Below are positions 1 through 9,096 of a DNA stretch of 46,555 nucleotides, piece after piece (the first letter of the stretch is position 1; each line of letters begins with the position of its first letter). A program made the position numbers and the translations under genes. Source of the DNA: Deltaproteobacteria bacterium (GTDB taxonomy: Bacteria; Myxococcota_A; UBA9042; DTJE01); NCBI GenBank assembly GCA_029547805.1, contig JAKPOP010000005.1:1-46555 (forward strand), in the 5' to 3' direction. The notes under the pieces were generated by a model that made no database searches, was not told the origin of the DNA, and saw nothing but the letters and a program-made list of their open reading frames with translations.

Positions 1-130
1 TACGCCCTCCCTCCGTTTCCCCCGGCTGATTGCCCTGGTCCTCCCTCCGCTCGTCCCTCGTCATCTTTCTCATCTCCTTGAACCTCCTCCCTCGGGGTCA
101 TTACCCCAAGTTCGTGTCCAAGGAAATCGG

Positions 131-2350
131 GTGCAGGTCATGGACGACTCCCACTCCTCGTCGATGCGTTCCCTGATGGCCGACGGGGAGGAGGCCCGGC
201 AGATCCGTCAGCGGGCCGGGGAGTTCACGATGCTGCTGCTGAAGGCCATCACCCAGACGGGGACCTATTCCTCGGAGCACGTGCTGGCTCGCAACGCCAT
301 CGAAGAGATGTTCGCCCTCTTCCGGCAGTTGACCCAGCAGGCCCACGAACTGACCTACACCCTCGTCTCGACGATGGACGAGAAGGGGGTCGTGCTGGAC
401 GGTCTGCTGGATCAACCCATCGAGGTCGCAAAGACGTTCCGAGGCGTCCTCGGGGACCACTTCATCGCGAAGTTCCACGACTACTTCGTCCGAAACCGCA
501 TTGCATCCTTCACACTCAAGCGGGAGTTGACCCGGGAGGAACTGGAGGTCTTCCTGGAAGGCTGGACCCGCTGGGCGATGCAGGCCTCCCGGGAGTCCCG
601 GGAGGAGGGGGCACCGGACAGCCTGGTGGACCTGTTGGGCAGTCTGGGCCTCATGCACTGCACCGTCGTGGGCATGGACGAGGTGCTGGGGGGTGTCCGC
701 CACCTTCCATGGCCCGTGAAGATCGCCCTGTCGCGGCTTCGCAAGGACATCTCCCGCCTCCCGATGCTCCGGGAGGCGTCTCCGGACACGATCCGCGGGT
801 TGAAGGCCCAGGCCATCCGGGAGGTCATCCGCCCCATCCACCGGATCGAGACCCTCCGGGACATCCTGCTCAATGCCGATCTGGTCTCCGACGGTCTCCA
901 TGTCGCCATCGACCTCCCGGTGGAGAACGTGCTGGTCGCGGCGATGAAGCCCCGCCAACTGATGGAAGTGGCCGGGCAGATGCTGAACTACATCGATGAA
1001 TTGCGAAAACCGGCCCCCCGCCTGAATCTGGCCGGTCGGGACCCCCGGGCCTTCCAGCAGTCCCTGCTGGAGATCACCCGAAAGGCCCTGCGGCAACTGG
1101 GGGCGTCGGACCTCGTCCAGGAGGCCCGACCCCTGCTGATGACCGCCTATCAGGCGGAGATCCTGGCCTTCGCCGACCTGCCGCCCAGTGTCCAGAGCCA
1201 CATCAAGGCCGGCATGATGACCGACCGATTCCTCGAGAAGAGCAAGGAATACCTGGAGGACTTCGATCGCTGTGCCGACCCCAGGTCCTACCTGAAGTAC
1301 CTGAATGTCCTGGTGGTCGTCATCCCGGAACTGCTGGCCCGGAAAGAGAAGGACGTCCTGGTCGCCCTCTTCGGAGTCATCACGCGTCACGCCGCGGAGC
1401 CGGTCCCGCCGTTCCTCGGGAGGACTCGCTTTCTGGGGGATGCCCTGACCCACCTGGACAAGGGGTCCTTCCTGGACGACCTGATCCGCCTCACCGTATC
1501 GATGCCCAAGGAGGTTCGGGGTCCCCTGGAAGACGGGGTCGCCCTGTTCGGAGCCAATGCGGTGATCCCGGTGATCCGGCACCTGGCCTCCGCCGAGGAC
1601 CCCGGTTGCCGCAGGGCGCTGTGCTCGGTGCTGGTGAAGATCGGCAGGCCGGCCCTGGACCCGGTCCTCGACGAACTCAAGGCGCATCGCCACAACTGGT
1701 ATACGATCCGGAACCTGGTGGAGATCGTGGGACAGATCGGGGAGGCCCGGGCCACACCGATCCTGGTCCGCTACCTGGAGCACCCTCACGCGAAGGTCCG
1801 GGAGGCCTGCGTGACGGCCCTGGCACGCCTGGCGAGTTACGACGCGGAGAAGGACCTGCTGGGCCGAATGAACGACCCGGACGAGACGGTCGTCCGCCGG
1901 GCCATCGAGGCCCTGGGGGCGATCCACTCCGTCCACCCGCTGTTCCTGGAACGCCTGCAGGAGACCCTCCGGGGTCGGACCCATGCCGAGGACGAGCCAC
2001 CGGACCTGGTACAGATCGCGAGCCTTCGGGCCTTGATGGAATACGAGCGGATCGTTCTGCCCGACACGCCGGACTTCGAGGCCCTGCTGCTGGAGGCCCT
2101 CCGTCCGCCCAGATGGCGGACACTGCTTCCCGGTCGGATGGGGCTTCGACCCAAGAGCCCCGAGGTGGCCCAGCTGATGCTGGAGACCCTGGGGGTGATC
2201 GGGCGATCCCGGTCCCTGGAGGCTCTGGGGTCGGAGGAGTGGGTCGCTACCCTGCCGTCCCTGCTCCGGGAGACCGCCGCGGCCGCCCGACGGCGAATCG
2301 AACGGCGCCTGTCCGGTGTCGAGGTGTCCCCGGAACCGCCGACCGGGTGA
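131..2350 (+). CDS. HEAT-repeat domain protein, function unknown
   Basis: A 739-residue soluble protein with no signal peptide or membrane segment. Residues about 475-600 contain three or four HEAT/PBS-type helical repeats (for example around VIPVIRHLA and ILVRYLEHPHAKVREACVTA). The first 450 residues are helical and not recognised. HEAT repeats normally make protein-binding superhelices, so a scaffold or adaptor role is plausible but inferred. The GTG at 131 is preferred because an AAGGA ribosome-binding sequence ends about 7 bases upstream; an in-frame ATG at 140 is the alternative. It stands alone on the + strand and converges on the TRAP transporter operon with only 7 bases between the stops. 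Coding is clear from codon bias; function is not. Confidence 0.85.
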   Translation: MQVMDDSHSSSMRSLMADGEEARQIRQRAGEFTMLLLKAITQTGTYSSEHVLARNAIEEMFALFRQLTQQAHELTYTLVSTMDEKGVVLDGLLDQPIEVAKTFRGVLGDHFIAKFHDYFVRNRIASFTLKRELTREELEVFLEGWTRWAMQASRESREEGAPDSLVDLLGSLGLMHCTVVGMDEVLGGVRHLPWPVKIALSRLRKDISRLPMLREASPDTIRGLKAQAIREVIRPIHRIETLRDILLNADLVSDGLHVAIDLPVENVLVAAMKPRQLMEVAGQMLNYIDELRKPAPRLNLAGRDPRAFQQSLLEITRKALRQLGASDLVQEARPLLMTAYQAEILAFADLPPSVQSHIKAGMMTDRFLEKSKEYLEDFDRCADPRSYLKYLNVLVVVIPELLARKEKDVLVALFGVITRHAAEPVPPFLGRTRFLGDALTHLDKGSFLDDLIRLTVSMPKEVRGPLEDGVALFGANAVIPVIRHLASAEDPGCRRALCSVLVKIGRPALDPVLDELKAHRHNWYTIRNLVEIVGQIGEARATPILVRYLEHPHAKVREACVTALARLASYDAEKDLLGRMNDPDETVVRRAIEALGAIHSVHPLFLERLQETLRGRTHAEDEPPDLVQIASLRALMEYERIVLPDTPDFEALLLEALRPPRWRTLLPGRMGLRPKSPEVAQLMLETLGVIGRSRSLEALGSEEWVATLPSLLRETAAAARRRIERRLSGVEVSPEPPTG

Positions 2351-2357
2351 CCTGCCC

Positions 2358-3626
2358 CTAGCGTCCCGTCCAGTGCAACAACGCCAGGGAGAGTTCCGGC
2401 ACGTAGGTGATCACCAGCAGGGCCACCAGCAGGGTCCCCACGAAGGGAACCGCCACCCGGTACATCCGCGTCATGGGCTGGTTGAAGGCCAGGGAGGCCA
2501 CGCAGAGGTCGATCCCCGCGGGAGGCAGCAGGTAGGCCGTCTGCATGTTCGCAATGAAGATGACCGCCAGGTGCACGGGGTCGATTCCCACCTTGATGGC
2601 CACCGGGGCGATCAGGGGCACGATGACGATGGTTGCCGAGAGGATGTCCAGCATGCTCCCCATCATGAGCAGGAAGGCGTTGAGCGCCAGCAGGAAGGAC
2701 CACTTGCTGGTGAAGATCGAGGTGGCGATCCGGAACAGGTGGTCCGGAACCTCCGCATCCACCAGGTAGTTGGTCAGACCCAGGGCGCTTCCCAGGATCA
2801 GCAGCAGCGCGGCCACCAGCATCATGCTCTTCCGGAAGATCCGGGGCAGGTCTCGCCGAATCTGGAGGTCCTTGTAGACGAAGACCTCGACGATCACCAG
2901 GTAGAAGGCCGTGATCGCCGCCACCTCGGCCACCGTCACGAGTCCCCCGAAGATCCCCCCGAAGATGATCACGGGCACGAGCAGTTCCCACTTGGCCTCG
3001 TTCACCGCCGCGAAGAACTCCTTGGCACTGGAGGGGGTCCGCTTCGTCTGGGACCGGAGGGCGACGAACAGGCCCAGGGCCGCCAGGGCCAGCACGGTGA
3101 TGATCCCGGGGCCCAGGGCCGCCAGGAACAGGCGATTCACGTCGATGCCCGACACCATTCCATAGACCAGCAGCGGCAGCGACGGCGGGAACAGGAGCCC
3201 CATCGATCCGGCGGCGGTGGCCACCCCCAGGGAGAATCGCTCCGGGTACCCCTCCGACTTCAAGATGGGAAGAAACAACGCCCCCAGAGCGATGATCGTG
3301 ACCCCCGATGCGCCGCTGAAGGTGGTGAAGAAGGAGCAGGTGACGATCACCCCCAGCACGATGCCCCCCGGCAGCCATCCCAGTCCCGCCCGGGCCAGGC
3401 GCGCCAGGCGCTTCGGCGTGTTCGCCTCGGCCATGAGGAACCCGGCCAGCGTGAAGAGGGGAATCGTCAGCATGAAGGGATTGGCCGCCAGACGATACAT
3501 CTCCACGATGACCGCCTTCGTGTCGATCCCCTCCAGCGCGAAGAGCGACAGGGCCGCGCCGCCCAGCACCGTGAAGAGCGGTGTCCCGAACAATGCGAAG
3601 AGCAGAATGACGACCAGCAGTGCCAT
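2358..3626 (-). CDS. dctM: TRAP transporter large permease (DctM family)
   Basis: A 422-residue polytopic membrane protein, the usual DctM length. It begins with a hydrophobic helix (MALLVVILLFALFGTP) and carries family landmarks such as GSMGLLFPPSLPLLVYG and LLPPAGIDLC. DctM is the ion-coupled transport subunit of tripartite ATP-independent periplasmic (TRAP) transporters. The start at 3626 follows a strong GGAGGTGG sequence and shares one base with the dctQ stop (TGATG), so the two are probably translationally coupled. A longer reading to 3668 only adds residues out of the dctQ tail. It is the last gene of the tatT-dctP-dctQ-dctM operon. Confidence 0.93.
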   Translation of the reverse strand: MALLVVILLFALFGTPLFTVLGGAALSLFALEGIDTKAVIVEMYRLAANPFMLTIPLFTLAGFLMAEANTPKRLARLARAGLGWLPGGIVLGVIVTCSFFTTFSGASGVTIIALGALFLPILKSEGYPERFSLGVATAAGSMGLLFPPSLPLLVYGMVSGIDVNRLFLAALGPGIITVLALAALGLFVALRSQTKRTPSSAKEFFAAVNEAKWELLVPVIIFGGIFGGLVTVAEVAAITAFYLVIVEVFVYKDLQIRRDLPRIFRKSMMLVAALLLILGSALGLTNYLVDAEVPDHLFRIATSIFTSKWSFLLALNAFLLMMGSMLDILSATIVIVPLIAPVAIKVGIDPVHLAVIFIANMQTAYLLPPAGIDLCVASLAFNQPMTRMYRVAVPFVGTLLVALLVITYVPELSLALLHWTGR

Positions 3627-4603
3627 CAGGCCACCTCCCCCTGGCTGGCGTGCAGTTCCTCGCGCCACTGGACCAGTTCCGGGGATCGGACCCCGAGGCT
3701 CCAGAGGACCTCCAGCAGGCAGTCCAGCAAGAAGTGCCAGATCAACAGCCCGAATCCCACCGGGATGATCGCGATTCCGACCCAGACCGGGAGGCTCCCG
3801 TAGAACACGGCATCGGTCTCCGACTCGGAGGTCATGAACTTCCAGGCGGCCCGGGCCATCACGACGCAGACCGCGATGGCTGCGACGTCCAGCAGGATCG
3901 TGAGGCGATTGCGCCCCTCCTCGGGCAGGAGTCGCGACAGGGCGTCAATCTTGATGTGCCGCCGATGGCGGGTCGCGATGGCACCCCCGAAGAAGGCGAT
4001 CCAGAGGAGCAGGTGACGGGTCACCGTGTCGATCCAGCCGAAGTTCAGGAACTTCAGGACACGCAACAGCAGCGATTCCGGTTGGGCAGGGGGCGGAACC
4101 GCCAGCGTGTCGTGGTCCTGGACCCGCGCTCCTGAATCCGGCGTGGGGGCTGCAGTCGGGGCCGCCGCCGGGGCCGCCGCCGGGGCGGTCCCCTCATCGT
4201 CCTCCAGGTCCCCCGCGAAGTCCCCCCCCTGCTTCTTCGCCGCGGCCTGTCCGGTCCCCGCCGCCGGGGCCGCCGCCGGGGCGGCTTCCTCGTCGTCCTC
4301 CAGGTCCCCCGCGAAATCCTCCCCGGTCGGGGGGGGCCCGGCCGGCTTCGCGGAATCGCCGGACTCCCTGGTGCCACCGCCGACCTCGTCGGGAACGGCG
4401 ACCGGTGCGACGCGGTCCCTCTCGGAAACGCCCCCCGTCGATGACTGTGCCGCCCGGGCCTGCATCTTGAGCACGACCGGCGCCAGCAGATTGCGATAGG
4501 CCACGGAGTAGAGCGTCAGCAGCAGCAGCGCCGCCAGCGATGTCACCAGCAGGACGGACTCGACCCGCCCGATCAGGCGATCCAGGGCGAACAAGGGCTT
4601 CAC
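3626..4603 (-). CDS. dctQ: TRAP transporter small permease (DctQ family) with acidic Ala/Pro insert
   Basis: A 325-residue DctQ-type subunit; family members are usually about 160-200 residues. One membrane helix lies near residues 15-35 (ESVLLVTSLAALLLLTLYSV). The other helices come after residue about 190 (HLLLWIAFFGGAIATRHRRH, then the region ending GIAIIPVGFGLLIWHFLLD). Between them is an extra low-complexity region of about 120 residues rich in Ala, Pro, Asp and Glu, holding two copies of DFAGDLEDDE. GTG at 4603 is chosen as start because AGGAGGT sits 4 bases upstream and the first helix follows at once; longer readings run into dctP in another frame. DctQ pairs with DctM in the inner membrane. 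Confidence 0.9.
   Translation of the reverse strand: MKPLFALDRLIGRVESVLLVTSLAALLLLTLYSVAYRNLLAPVVLKMQARAAQSSTGGVSERDRVAPVAVPDEVGGGTRESGDSAKPAGPPPTGEDFAGDLEDDEEAAPAAAPAAGTGQAAAKKQGGDFAGDLEDDEGTAPAAAPAAAPTAAPTPDSGARVQDHDTLAVPPPAQPESLLLRVLKFLNFGWIDTVTRHLLLWIAFFGGAIATRHRRHIKIDALSRLLPEEGRNRLTILLDVAAIAVCVVMARAAWKFMTSESETDAVFYGSLPVWVGIAIIPVGFGLLIWHFLLDCLLEVLWSLGVRSPELVQWREELHASQGEVA
4165..4321. repeat. Imperfect 96-bp tandem duplication inside dctQ
   Basis: The block at about 4165-4225 recurs at about 4261-4321. The 19-mer CCTCCAGGTCCCCCGCGAA occurs at 4201 and again at 4297, giving a 96-base (32-codon) period that keeps the frame. It encodes the doubled DFAGDLEDDE plus Ala/Pro-rich sequence in the DctQ insert. 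Confidence 0.85.
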
Positions 4604-4650
4604 GTTGACCTCCTGGAATGGCCTTGGAACAGGAACCGGACCTCCGCCCG

Positions 4651-5670
4651 TCAGTTCCCCGACCGGACCCGGTCCCGCATCGCTTCCACGTCCTTCAGCA
4701 GCCCCGCGTCGAAGAACTTCCCCGTCAGCATCTGGCGCACCCGGGCCGCGATCCCCTGGAATCGATCCATCTCGCCGGGCTCCAGATCCACCACCTGCAT
4801 CCCCGCCTTCTTCATCTGGGACAGGGCCTCCTTGTTCTTCTTCTGGATCTCGGCGTTCAACCGGTCGTGATGCCTGCGAGAGATCTCCAGCACCTTCTTC
4901 TGGTCCTCGGGGGAGATCTGGTCCCAGACGGACTTGGTGACCACCGTGGCCCCGATCCCGATGCTGATGACCAGTTTCGTGACGTAGGAGACATACTTGT
5001 CCCACTGGAGGGACATCAGGCCCATCAGGGAGTTGTACACCCCGTCGATCATCCCCCGCTGCAGGGCCGGCAGCACGTCGGTCAGCGCCAGGGGCACCTG
5101 GGCAATCCCGGCGACCTCGAAGAAGGCCTTGCTGATGGGCTCGTCCTCCCATCCCCACATCTTGATCTGGTTGAAGGAGGCCAGGCTGCTGGCAGGCTTC
5201 TTCGTGAAGATGTAGGTGTAGCCCAGGTCCGACCAGCCCAGGATGACGAAGCCCTTCTGGTTCATCAGCCCCTGCATCCGGTCCTCCATCCGGGCCCGGG
5301 TCTTCGCCAGTTCCTCGTAGTCCTTGAACAGGAGCGGCAACTGCCAGACCAGCATCGCGGGCTGGATCATCTGGAGCCCCGTCCCGGTCAGGCCCCCGGC
5401 CTGCAGCTGTCCGGCCCGCATCTTGCGCACCATGTCCTTCTCGTCGCCCGAGACCATCCCCGGATAGAACTTGAACGACACCCGCCCCTCGGTGGCCTTC
5501 TCGACCTCCTCGTTCATGGCCGAGTAGGCGTTCATCCACGGGGAGCCCTTCGGGGCCACCGTGGCCAGCTTGATCACCACGGGGTCCGCCCGGAGGACGC
5601 CTCCCCAGGCCAACAACGCCCCGATCACGATCCCCTTCCCGACCGCCGACCAACCCCTAGAGTTCCCCAT
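4651..5670 (-). CDS. dctP: TRAP transporter periplasmic substrate-binding protein (DctP family)
   Basis: A 339-residue exported binding protein with an N-terminal signal peptide (about residues 1-28, cleavage near LRA-DPVV). The opening IKLATVAPKGSPWMNAY is typical of DctP/TatP-type proteins, as are the later WEDEPISKAFF and YNSLMGL segments. It captures an unknown solute, probably an organic anion, for DctQM. The second of two adjacent ATGs (5670) is preferred because GGAGGTGG abuts the first (5673). The start overlaps the end of the upstream TPR gene by 14 bases, indicating coupling. A 47-base gap separates it from dctQ. Confidence 0.92.
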   Translation of the reverse strand: MGNSRGWSAVGKGIVIGALLAWGGVLRADPVVIKLATVAPKGSPWMNAYSAMNEEVEKATEGRVSFKFYPGMVSGDEKDMVRKMRAGQLQAGGLTGTGLQMIQPAMLVWQLPLLFKDYEELAKTRARMEDRMQGLMNQKGFVILGWSDLGYTYIFTKKPASSLASFNQIKMWGWEDEPISKAFFEVAGIAQVPLALTDVLPALQRGMIDGVYNSLMGLMSLQWDKYVSYVTKLVISIGIGATVVTKSVWDQISPEDQKKVLEISRRHHDRLNAEIQKKNKEALSQMKKAGMQVVDLEPGEMDRFQGIAARVRQMLTGKFFDAGLLKDVEAMRDRVRSGN

Positions 5671-6703
5671 CATCCACCTCCTGCGATTCCGCTTCCTTCC
5701 CCTGTCCGCCCACCGGAGGACAGTCCTGGGACTCCTCGAAGAGGGAGGACGCCCTCTCTCGCCAACGCTTCGCCCATCGCCGGGTGACGTTGTTCATCAT
5801 CTGCTGCTCCGGCAGCAGGTCCTCCGGGGCCTCGAGGACCTCGTTCATCATCCGGCAGAAGAGTTCCCGGTCCTGGGCCTGCACCCCGTAGTAGCGCCCG
5901 TAGGCAAACCTGGTCACCAGGAACCTGCCCTGGGAGGCGGCGATGGCCTTCTCGAAGAAGGCCCGCCCCCGTTCCAGATCGCCCCCGTACATCGGCGCCC
6001 GCCCGGCATAGAGGGCCCCGCTCAACAGCAATGGAAGGCCGTAGAAATAGGTCGGGTCCAGTTCCACGACCCGGGCCATCAACTGCTCCACCCGAGGCAG
6101 TTCCGAGACACGCTCGGGATTGGCCGGGTCCAGGTTGATCCGGCTCACCCAGCCGAACGTGTACCAGAACAGGGCCCGGGCATCGGGTCGGTCCAGTTCC
6201 CCAAGAAGCCTCGCCGTCGCCTTCTCCGACGGACCTTCAAGGCCCTGGAGGACGTCCTGTTCCGAACGCCCGGCCCGGGTCAACATGCGCGCCGCATAGA
6301 CCTGGGTCCGACGATAGAGCCCCTGGGCCCGCTGCCGCAGGGCCTCGGCTCGCTGCCCCTGCCCCGCCGCCTCGGCGAGGTCCATCTCGTCCTCCAGGAC
6401 CAGCCAGGCGTAGGAACCGTAGCCCTGGGCCAGGGCATAGAGGAGATTCGGGTCGTAAGGGCTCGAAGCCAGCAGCACCTCCACGGTCTTGAGGTTGCCC
6501 GGCAACGAATCCCGGACCAGGTCCACATCCGGGTCCTCCATGATGGCCTGAAAACCATCCGCCAGGATGTTCCCGGTGTAGCCCAGTGCCCATTTCGTGA
6601 CGCCCTGGCATCCCGGCAGGGCCATCAGCAGGCAGGCCGCGAACAGGACCCGCCGGACCGGACCCCCGAGGCACCTCGCAACCCCCAGACGTCTGCTTCC
6701 CAT
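5657..6703 (-). CDS. TRAP-transporter-associated TPR lipoprotein (TatT family)
   Basis: A 348-residue lipoprotein: basic N-terminus, hydrophobic stretch and lipobox ALPGC with lipidated Cys at about 32. The rest is helical and TPR-like (NLLYALAQGYGSYAWLVLED, RTQVYAARML). This matches the TatT component of TPR-protein-associated TRAP transporters, described in Treponema pallidum, where TatT binds the TatP receptor. Being first in the operon and overlapping dctP fits a role in handing ligand to, or holding, DctP. A GAGGAGC ribosome-binding site precedes ATG 6703, and a promoter is predicted just upstream. Confidence 0.88.
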   Translation of the reverse strand: MGSRRLGVARCLGGPVRRVLFAACLLMALPGCQGVTKWALGYTGNILADGFQAIMEDPDVDLVRDSLPGNLKTVEVLLASSPYDPNLLYALAQGYGSYAWLVLEDEMDLAEAAGQGQRAEALRQRAQGLYRRTQVYAARMLTRAGRSEQDVLQGLEGPSEKATARLLGELDRPDARALFWYTFGWVSRINLDPANPERVSELPRVEQLMARVVELDPTYFYGLPLLLSGALYAGRAPMYGGDLERGRAFFEKAIAASQGRFLVTRFAYGRYYGVQAQDRELFCRMMNEVLEAPEDLLPEQQMMNNVTRRWAKRWRERASSLFEESQDCPPVGGQGKEAESQEVDDGEL

Positions 6704-6730
6704 CGTTGCTCCTCGTTCGGGTCCCCGTCG

Positions 6731-6760
6731 AGGCTAGCCGAGCCGGACACGGCGCGTCAA
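6731..6760 (-). promoter_or_regulatory. Predicted sigma-70-type promoter of the TRAP operon
   Basis: On the minus strand TTGACG (6760-6755), an 18-base spacer and TAGCCT (6736-6731) precede the TatT start, giving a leader of about 20 bases. It lies in the 129-base gap downstream of the EF-G gene. Pattern match only. Confidence 0.5.
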
Positions 6761-6832
6761 TCGAATTCGCCGGTCAGAAAGCGGCCCTTGGACGCCTCGC
6801 CGCGAAGACTATTCCCTCCCGAGCGTTCCGCG

Positions 6833-8884
6833 TCATGCCACGTCGTAGCGCTCGAAGACCATCGTGAAGGCACCCCGTCCCTGGGTCGCGGAACGGAGTT
6901 CGGTGGCATAGCCGAACATCCTCTCGATGGGAGCGGTGGCCCGGATCCACTTCACCAGCCCCCGGTCTTCGAGGGCCTCGATGACCCCGCGGCGAGCCTG
7001 GAGGCCTCCCAGGACCTCTCCCATGTACTCCGGCGGACAGACCACCTCGATGCGCCCGATGGGCTCCATCCGGGCGGTCCCGGCCGCACCGCAGACCTCC
7101 TTCACGGCGTTCATCGCGGCGATCTTCACCGCGGTGTCGTCGATGCCGTAGCCCTCGCGTCCCTCCAGGCCCAGCAGCGTCGCCGTCACGTCCGTGATGG
7201 GCAGGCCGTTGAGCACGCCTCCTTGCAGCGCCTCCAGGACCCCGGTCGCCGCCGCCTCCCGGAGGGCCGGCGATGCCTGGACCTCGGCGGCGCCCCGGAC
7301 GGAGTTGCCGGTCCCCCGGGGGGCCGGTTCCACCCGCAGGCGCAACCGGGCGAAGACCCGTGCCTCGTCGGCGTCGATCTCGCAGACGCCCTCGCCCTCG
7401 GCGGCCCGGAGCACCGTCTCGGCATAGACCACCTGGGGCCGCCCGACCCGGACCGGCAGCCGGAAGTCCCTGCGGATGCGGTCCGCCACGATGTCCAGGT
7501 GCAGTTCCCCCATTCCGGACATCACCGTCTGACCGGTGTCCGGATCCTCCCGGAACCGGAAGGTCGGGTCCTCGTCGGCGATGCGCCGGAGCGTCATCTC
7601 GAGGCGCTCCCGGTCCCCCTGGACCTCGGCCTCGATGGCCATCGAGATGACCGGGTCATAGGCCCGGATCGGTTCCAGCAGGATCGGGTGGGCCGGGTCG
7701 CAGAGGGTCTCGCCGGTCCCAGTGACCTTGAGGCCCAGCACCCCCACGATGTTCCCGGCGCCGACCTCCTCCAGGCGCTTCCGGTCCCTGGCGTGCATGA
7801 GGAAGATGCGGCTGAACTTCTCCTGGATCCTCCTCCCGGGATTGAAGGCGTCGTCCCCCTCCCGAATGCGGCCCGAGTAGATCCGGAGATAGGTCAGGCG
7901 GCGCCCCTCATCCACCACCTGCACCTTGTAGACGAGCGCACAGAACGGGGCCGCAGGGTCGTGCGGTCGCTCCACCACCTCCCCGGTCTGGGGATGGGTG
8001 CCCCGGACCGGCGGGATGTCCAGGGGCGACGGGAGCCAGTCCACCACCCCGTCGAGGACCGGCGGAACTCCCCGATTGCGCAGCGCGGACCCGCAGAGCA
8101 CGGGAACCACCTTCCCGGAGATGCAGGCCCGCCTCAACACCTCCTGGATCCGGTCCCCGGGCACCTCCTCCCCGGCCAGATACCGGTCCGCAACCTCCTC
8201 GTCGAAGTCCGCCAGCGCCGCGACCAGTTCCTCGCGAGCCCGTTCCGTCGCGTCCCGGAGTTCCTCGGGCACCCCCTCCTGCACCTCGGTGTCCCGCGGG
8301 TCCTGTCCGTCCCACAGCAACGTCCGCCGACGGACCAGGTCCACGACTCCCCGCAACGACGACTCCGTCCCGACGGGGATCTGCACCGGGAGGATCGTCT
8401 GGGAGAAGTGGCTCCGCATCGAGGCCACCGCGGCATCGAAGTCCGCCCCCACCCGGTCCAGTTTGTTCACGAAGGCGATCCGGGGGACGCCGAACCGGTC
8501 GGCCTGGTGCCAGACGGTCTCGGACTGGGGCTCGACTCCGCTGACGCCGTCGAAGACCACCACGGCCCCATCCAGCACCCGGAGCGATCGTTCCACCTCG
8601 ATGGTGAAATCCACGTGCCCGGGGGTGTCCACCAGGTGCACCTCGTGGTCCCGCCACTCGAACGAGGTCACCGCGGAGGTGATCGTGATGCCACGCTCCT
8701 GTTCCTGGACCATGTAGTCCATCACCGCCTCACCGTCGTGGACCTCCCCCATCTTGTGGGTCTTCCCGGTGATGAACAGCAGACGCTCGGTCAGCGTCGT
8801 CTTCCCCGCGTCGATGTGCGCGATGATGCCGATGTTCCGGATCCGCCGCATCGACCGGTGACTGGTCCGATCCCGTTCCCCCAT
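6833..8884 (-). CDS. fusA: Elongation factor G (translocation GTPase)
   Basis: A 683-residue EF-G, close to normal length. GTPase motifs are intact: AHIDAGKT (G1, residues 22-29), RGITITSA (switch I/G2), DTPGHVDF (G3, about 87) and NKLDR (G4, about 139). Domains II-V follow, with MSGMGELHLDI marking domain III. It drives ribosomal translocation in the cytoplasm. The start is set by GGGAG upstream of ATG 8884; earlier in-frame codons lie upstream of the predicted promoter. No rpsL, rpsG or tuf is adjacent, and the N-terminus (TTLTERLLF, EAVMDYM) differs from common housekeeping forms, so this may be an EF-G paralogue. Confidence 0.93.
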   Translation of the reverse strand: MGERDRTSHRSMRRIRNIGIIAHIDAGKTTLTERLLFITGKTHKMGEVHDGEAVMDYMVQEQERGITITSAVTSFEWRDHEVHLVDTPGHVDFTIEVERSLRVLDGAVVVFDGVSGVEPQSETVWHQADRFGVPRIAFVNKLDRVGADFDAAVASMRSHFSQTILPVQIPVGTESSLRGVVDLVRRRTLLWDGQDPRDTEVQEGVPEELRDATERAREELVAALADFDEEVADRYLAGEEVPGDRIQEVLRRACISGKVVPVLCGSALRNRGVPPVLDGVVDWLPSPLDIPPVRGTHPQTGEVVERPHDPAAPFCALVYKVQVVDEGRRLTYLRIYSGRIREGDDAFNPGRRIQEKFSRIFLMHARDRKRLEEVGAGNIVGVLGLKVTGTGETLCDPAHPILLEPIRAYDPVISMAIEAEVQGDRERLEMTLRRIADEDPTFRFREDPDTGQTVMSGMGELHLDIVADRIRRDFRLPVRVGRPQVVYAETVLRAAEGEGVCEIDADEARVFARLRLRVEPAPRGTGNSVRGAAEVQASPALREAAATGVLEALQGGVLNGLPITDVTATLLGLEGREGYGIDDTAVKIAAMNAVKEVCGAAGTARMEPIGRIEVVCPPEYMGEVLGGLQARRGVIEALEDRGLVKWIRATAPIERMFGYATELRSATQGRGAFTMVFERYDVA

Positions 8885-8914
8885 TGTCGGGCTCCCCTCC
8901 CCGGGCCGCGGCGC

Positions 8915-8923
8915 ATTATGCCA
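8915..8923 (-). promoter_or_regulatory. Predicted extended -10 promoter of the EF-G gene
   Basis: The minus strand reads TGGCATAAT, an extended -10 element (TGn plus CATAAT) about 30 bases before the start codon. No convincing -35 was seen. It lies in the divergent region 8885-9096 shared with the PHP lipoprotein gene. Confidence 0.45.
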
Positions 8924-9029
8924 CGAAGACCCCTTCCGGACACCCTCTCGGATCCTGGCGGACTCCGGAGTGCCCGCTCGCGGCCCGTGTCCCGGAGGGG
9001 CCTCCCGGTTCCTTGTTTGCTTCCTGGTG

Positions 9030-9058
9030 CTGGCATTCTGGCGCCATTCCGGTAGCAT
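9030..9058 (+). promoter_or_regulatory. Predicted promoter of the PHP-domain lipoprotein
   Basis: CTGGCA (9030-9035), a 17-base spacer and TAGCAT (9053-9058) lie about 40 bases upstream of the start codon. The elements resemble others in this window (TTGGCA, TTGCCA; TAGCAT, TATAAT). Confidence 0.45.
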
Positions 9059-9096
9059 TGCGCGACGATTGCGCGCCCCATTCCCGGAGGGAGGCC

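Noticed and set aside
5561-9055. 1164-codon open frame on the + strand
   Set aside because: It is antisense to the TatT and EF-G genes, has no ribosome-binding site and its sequence (Pro/His/Gly-rich) is typical of a GC-bias shadow.
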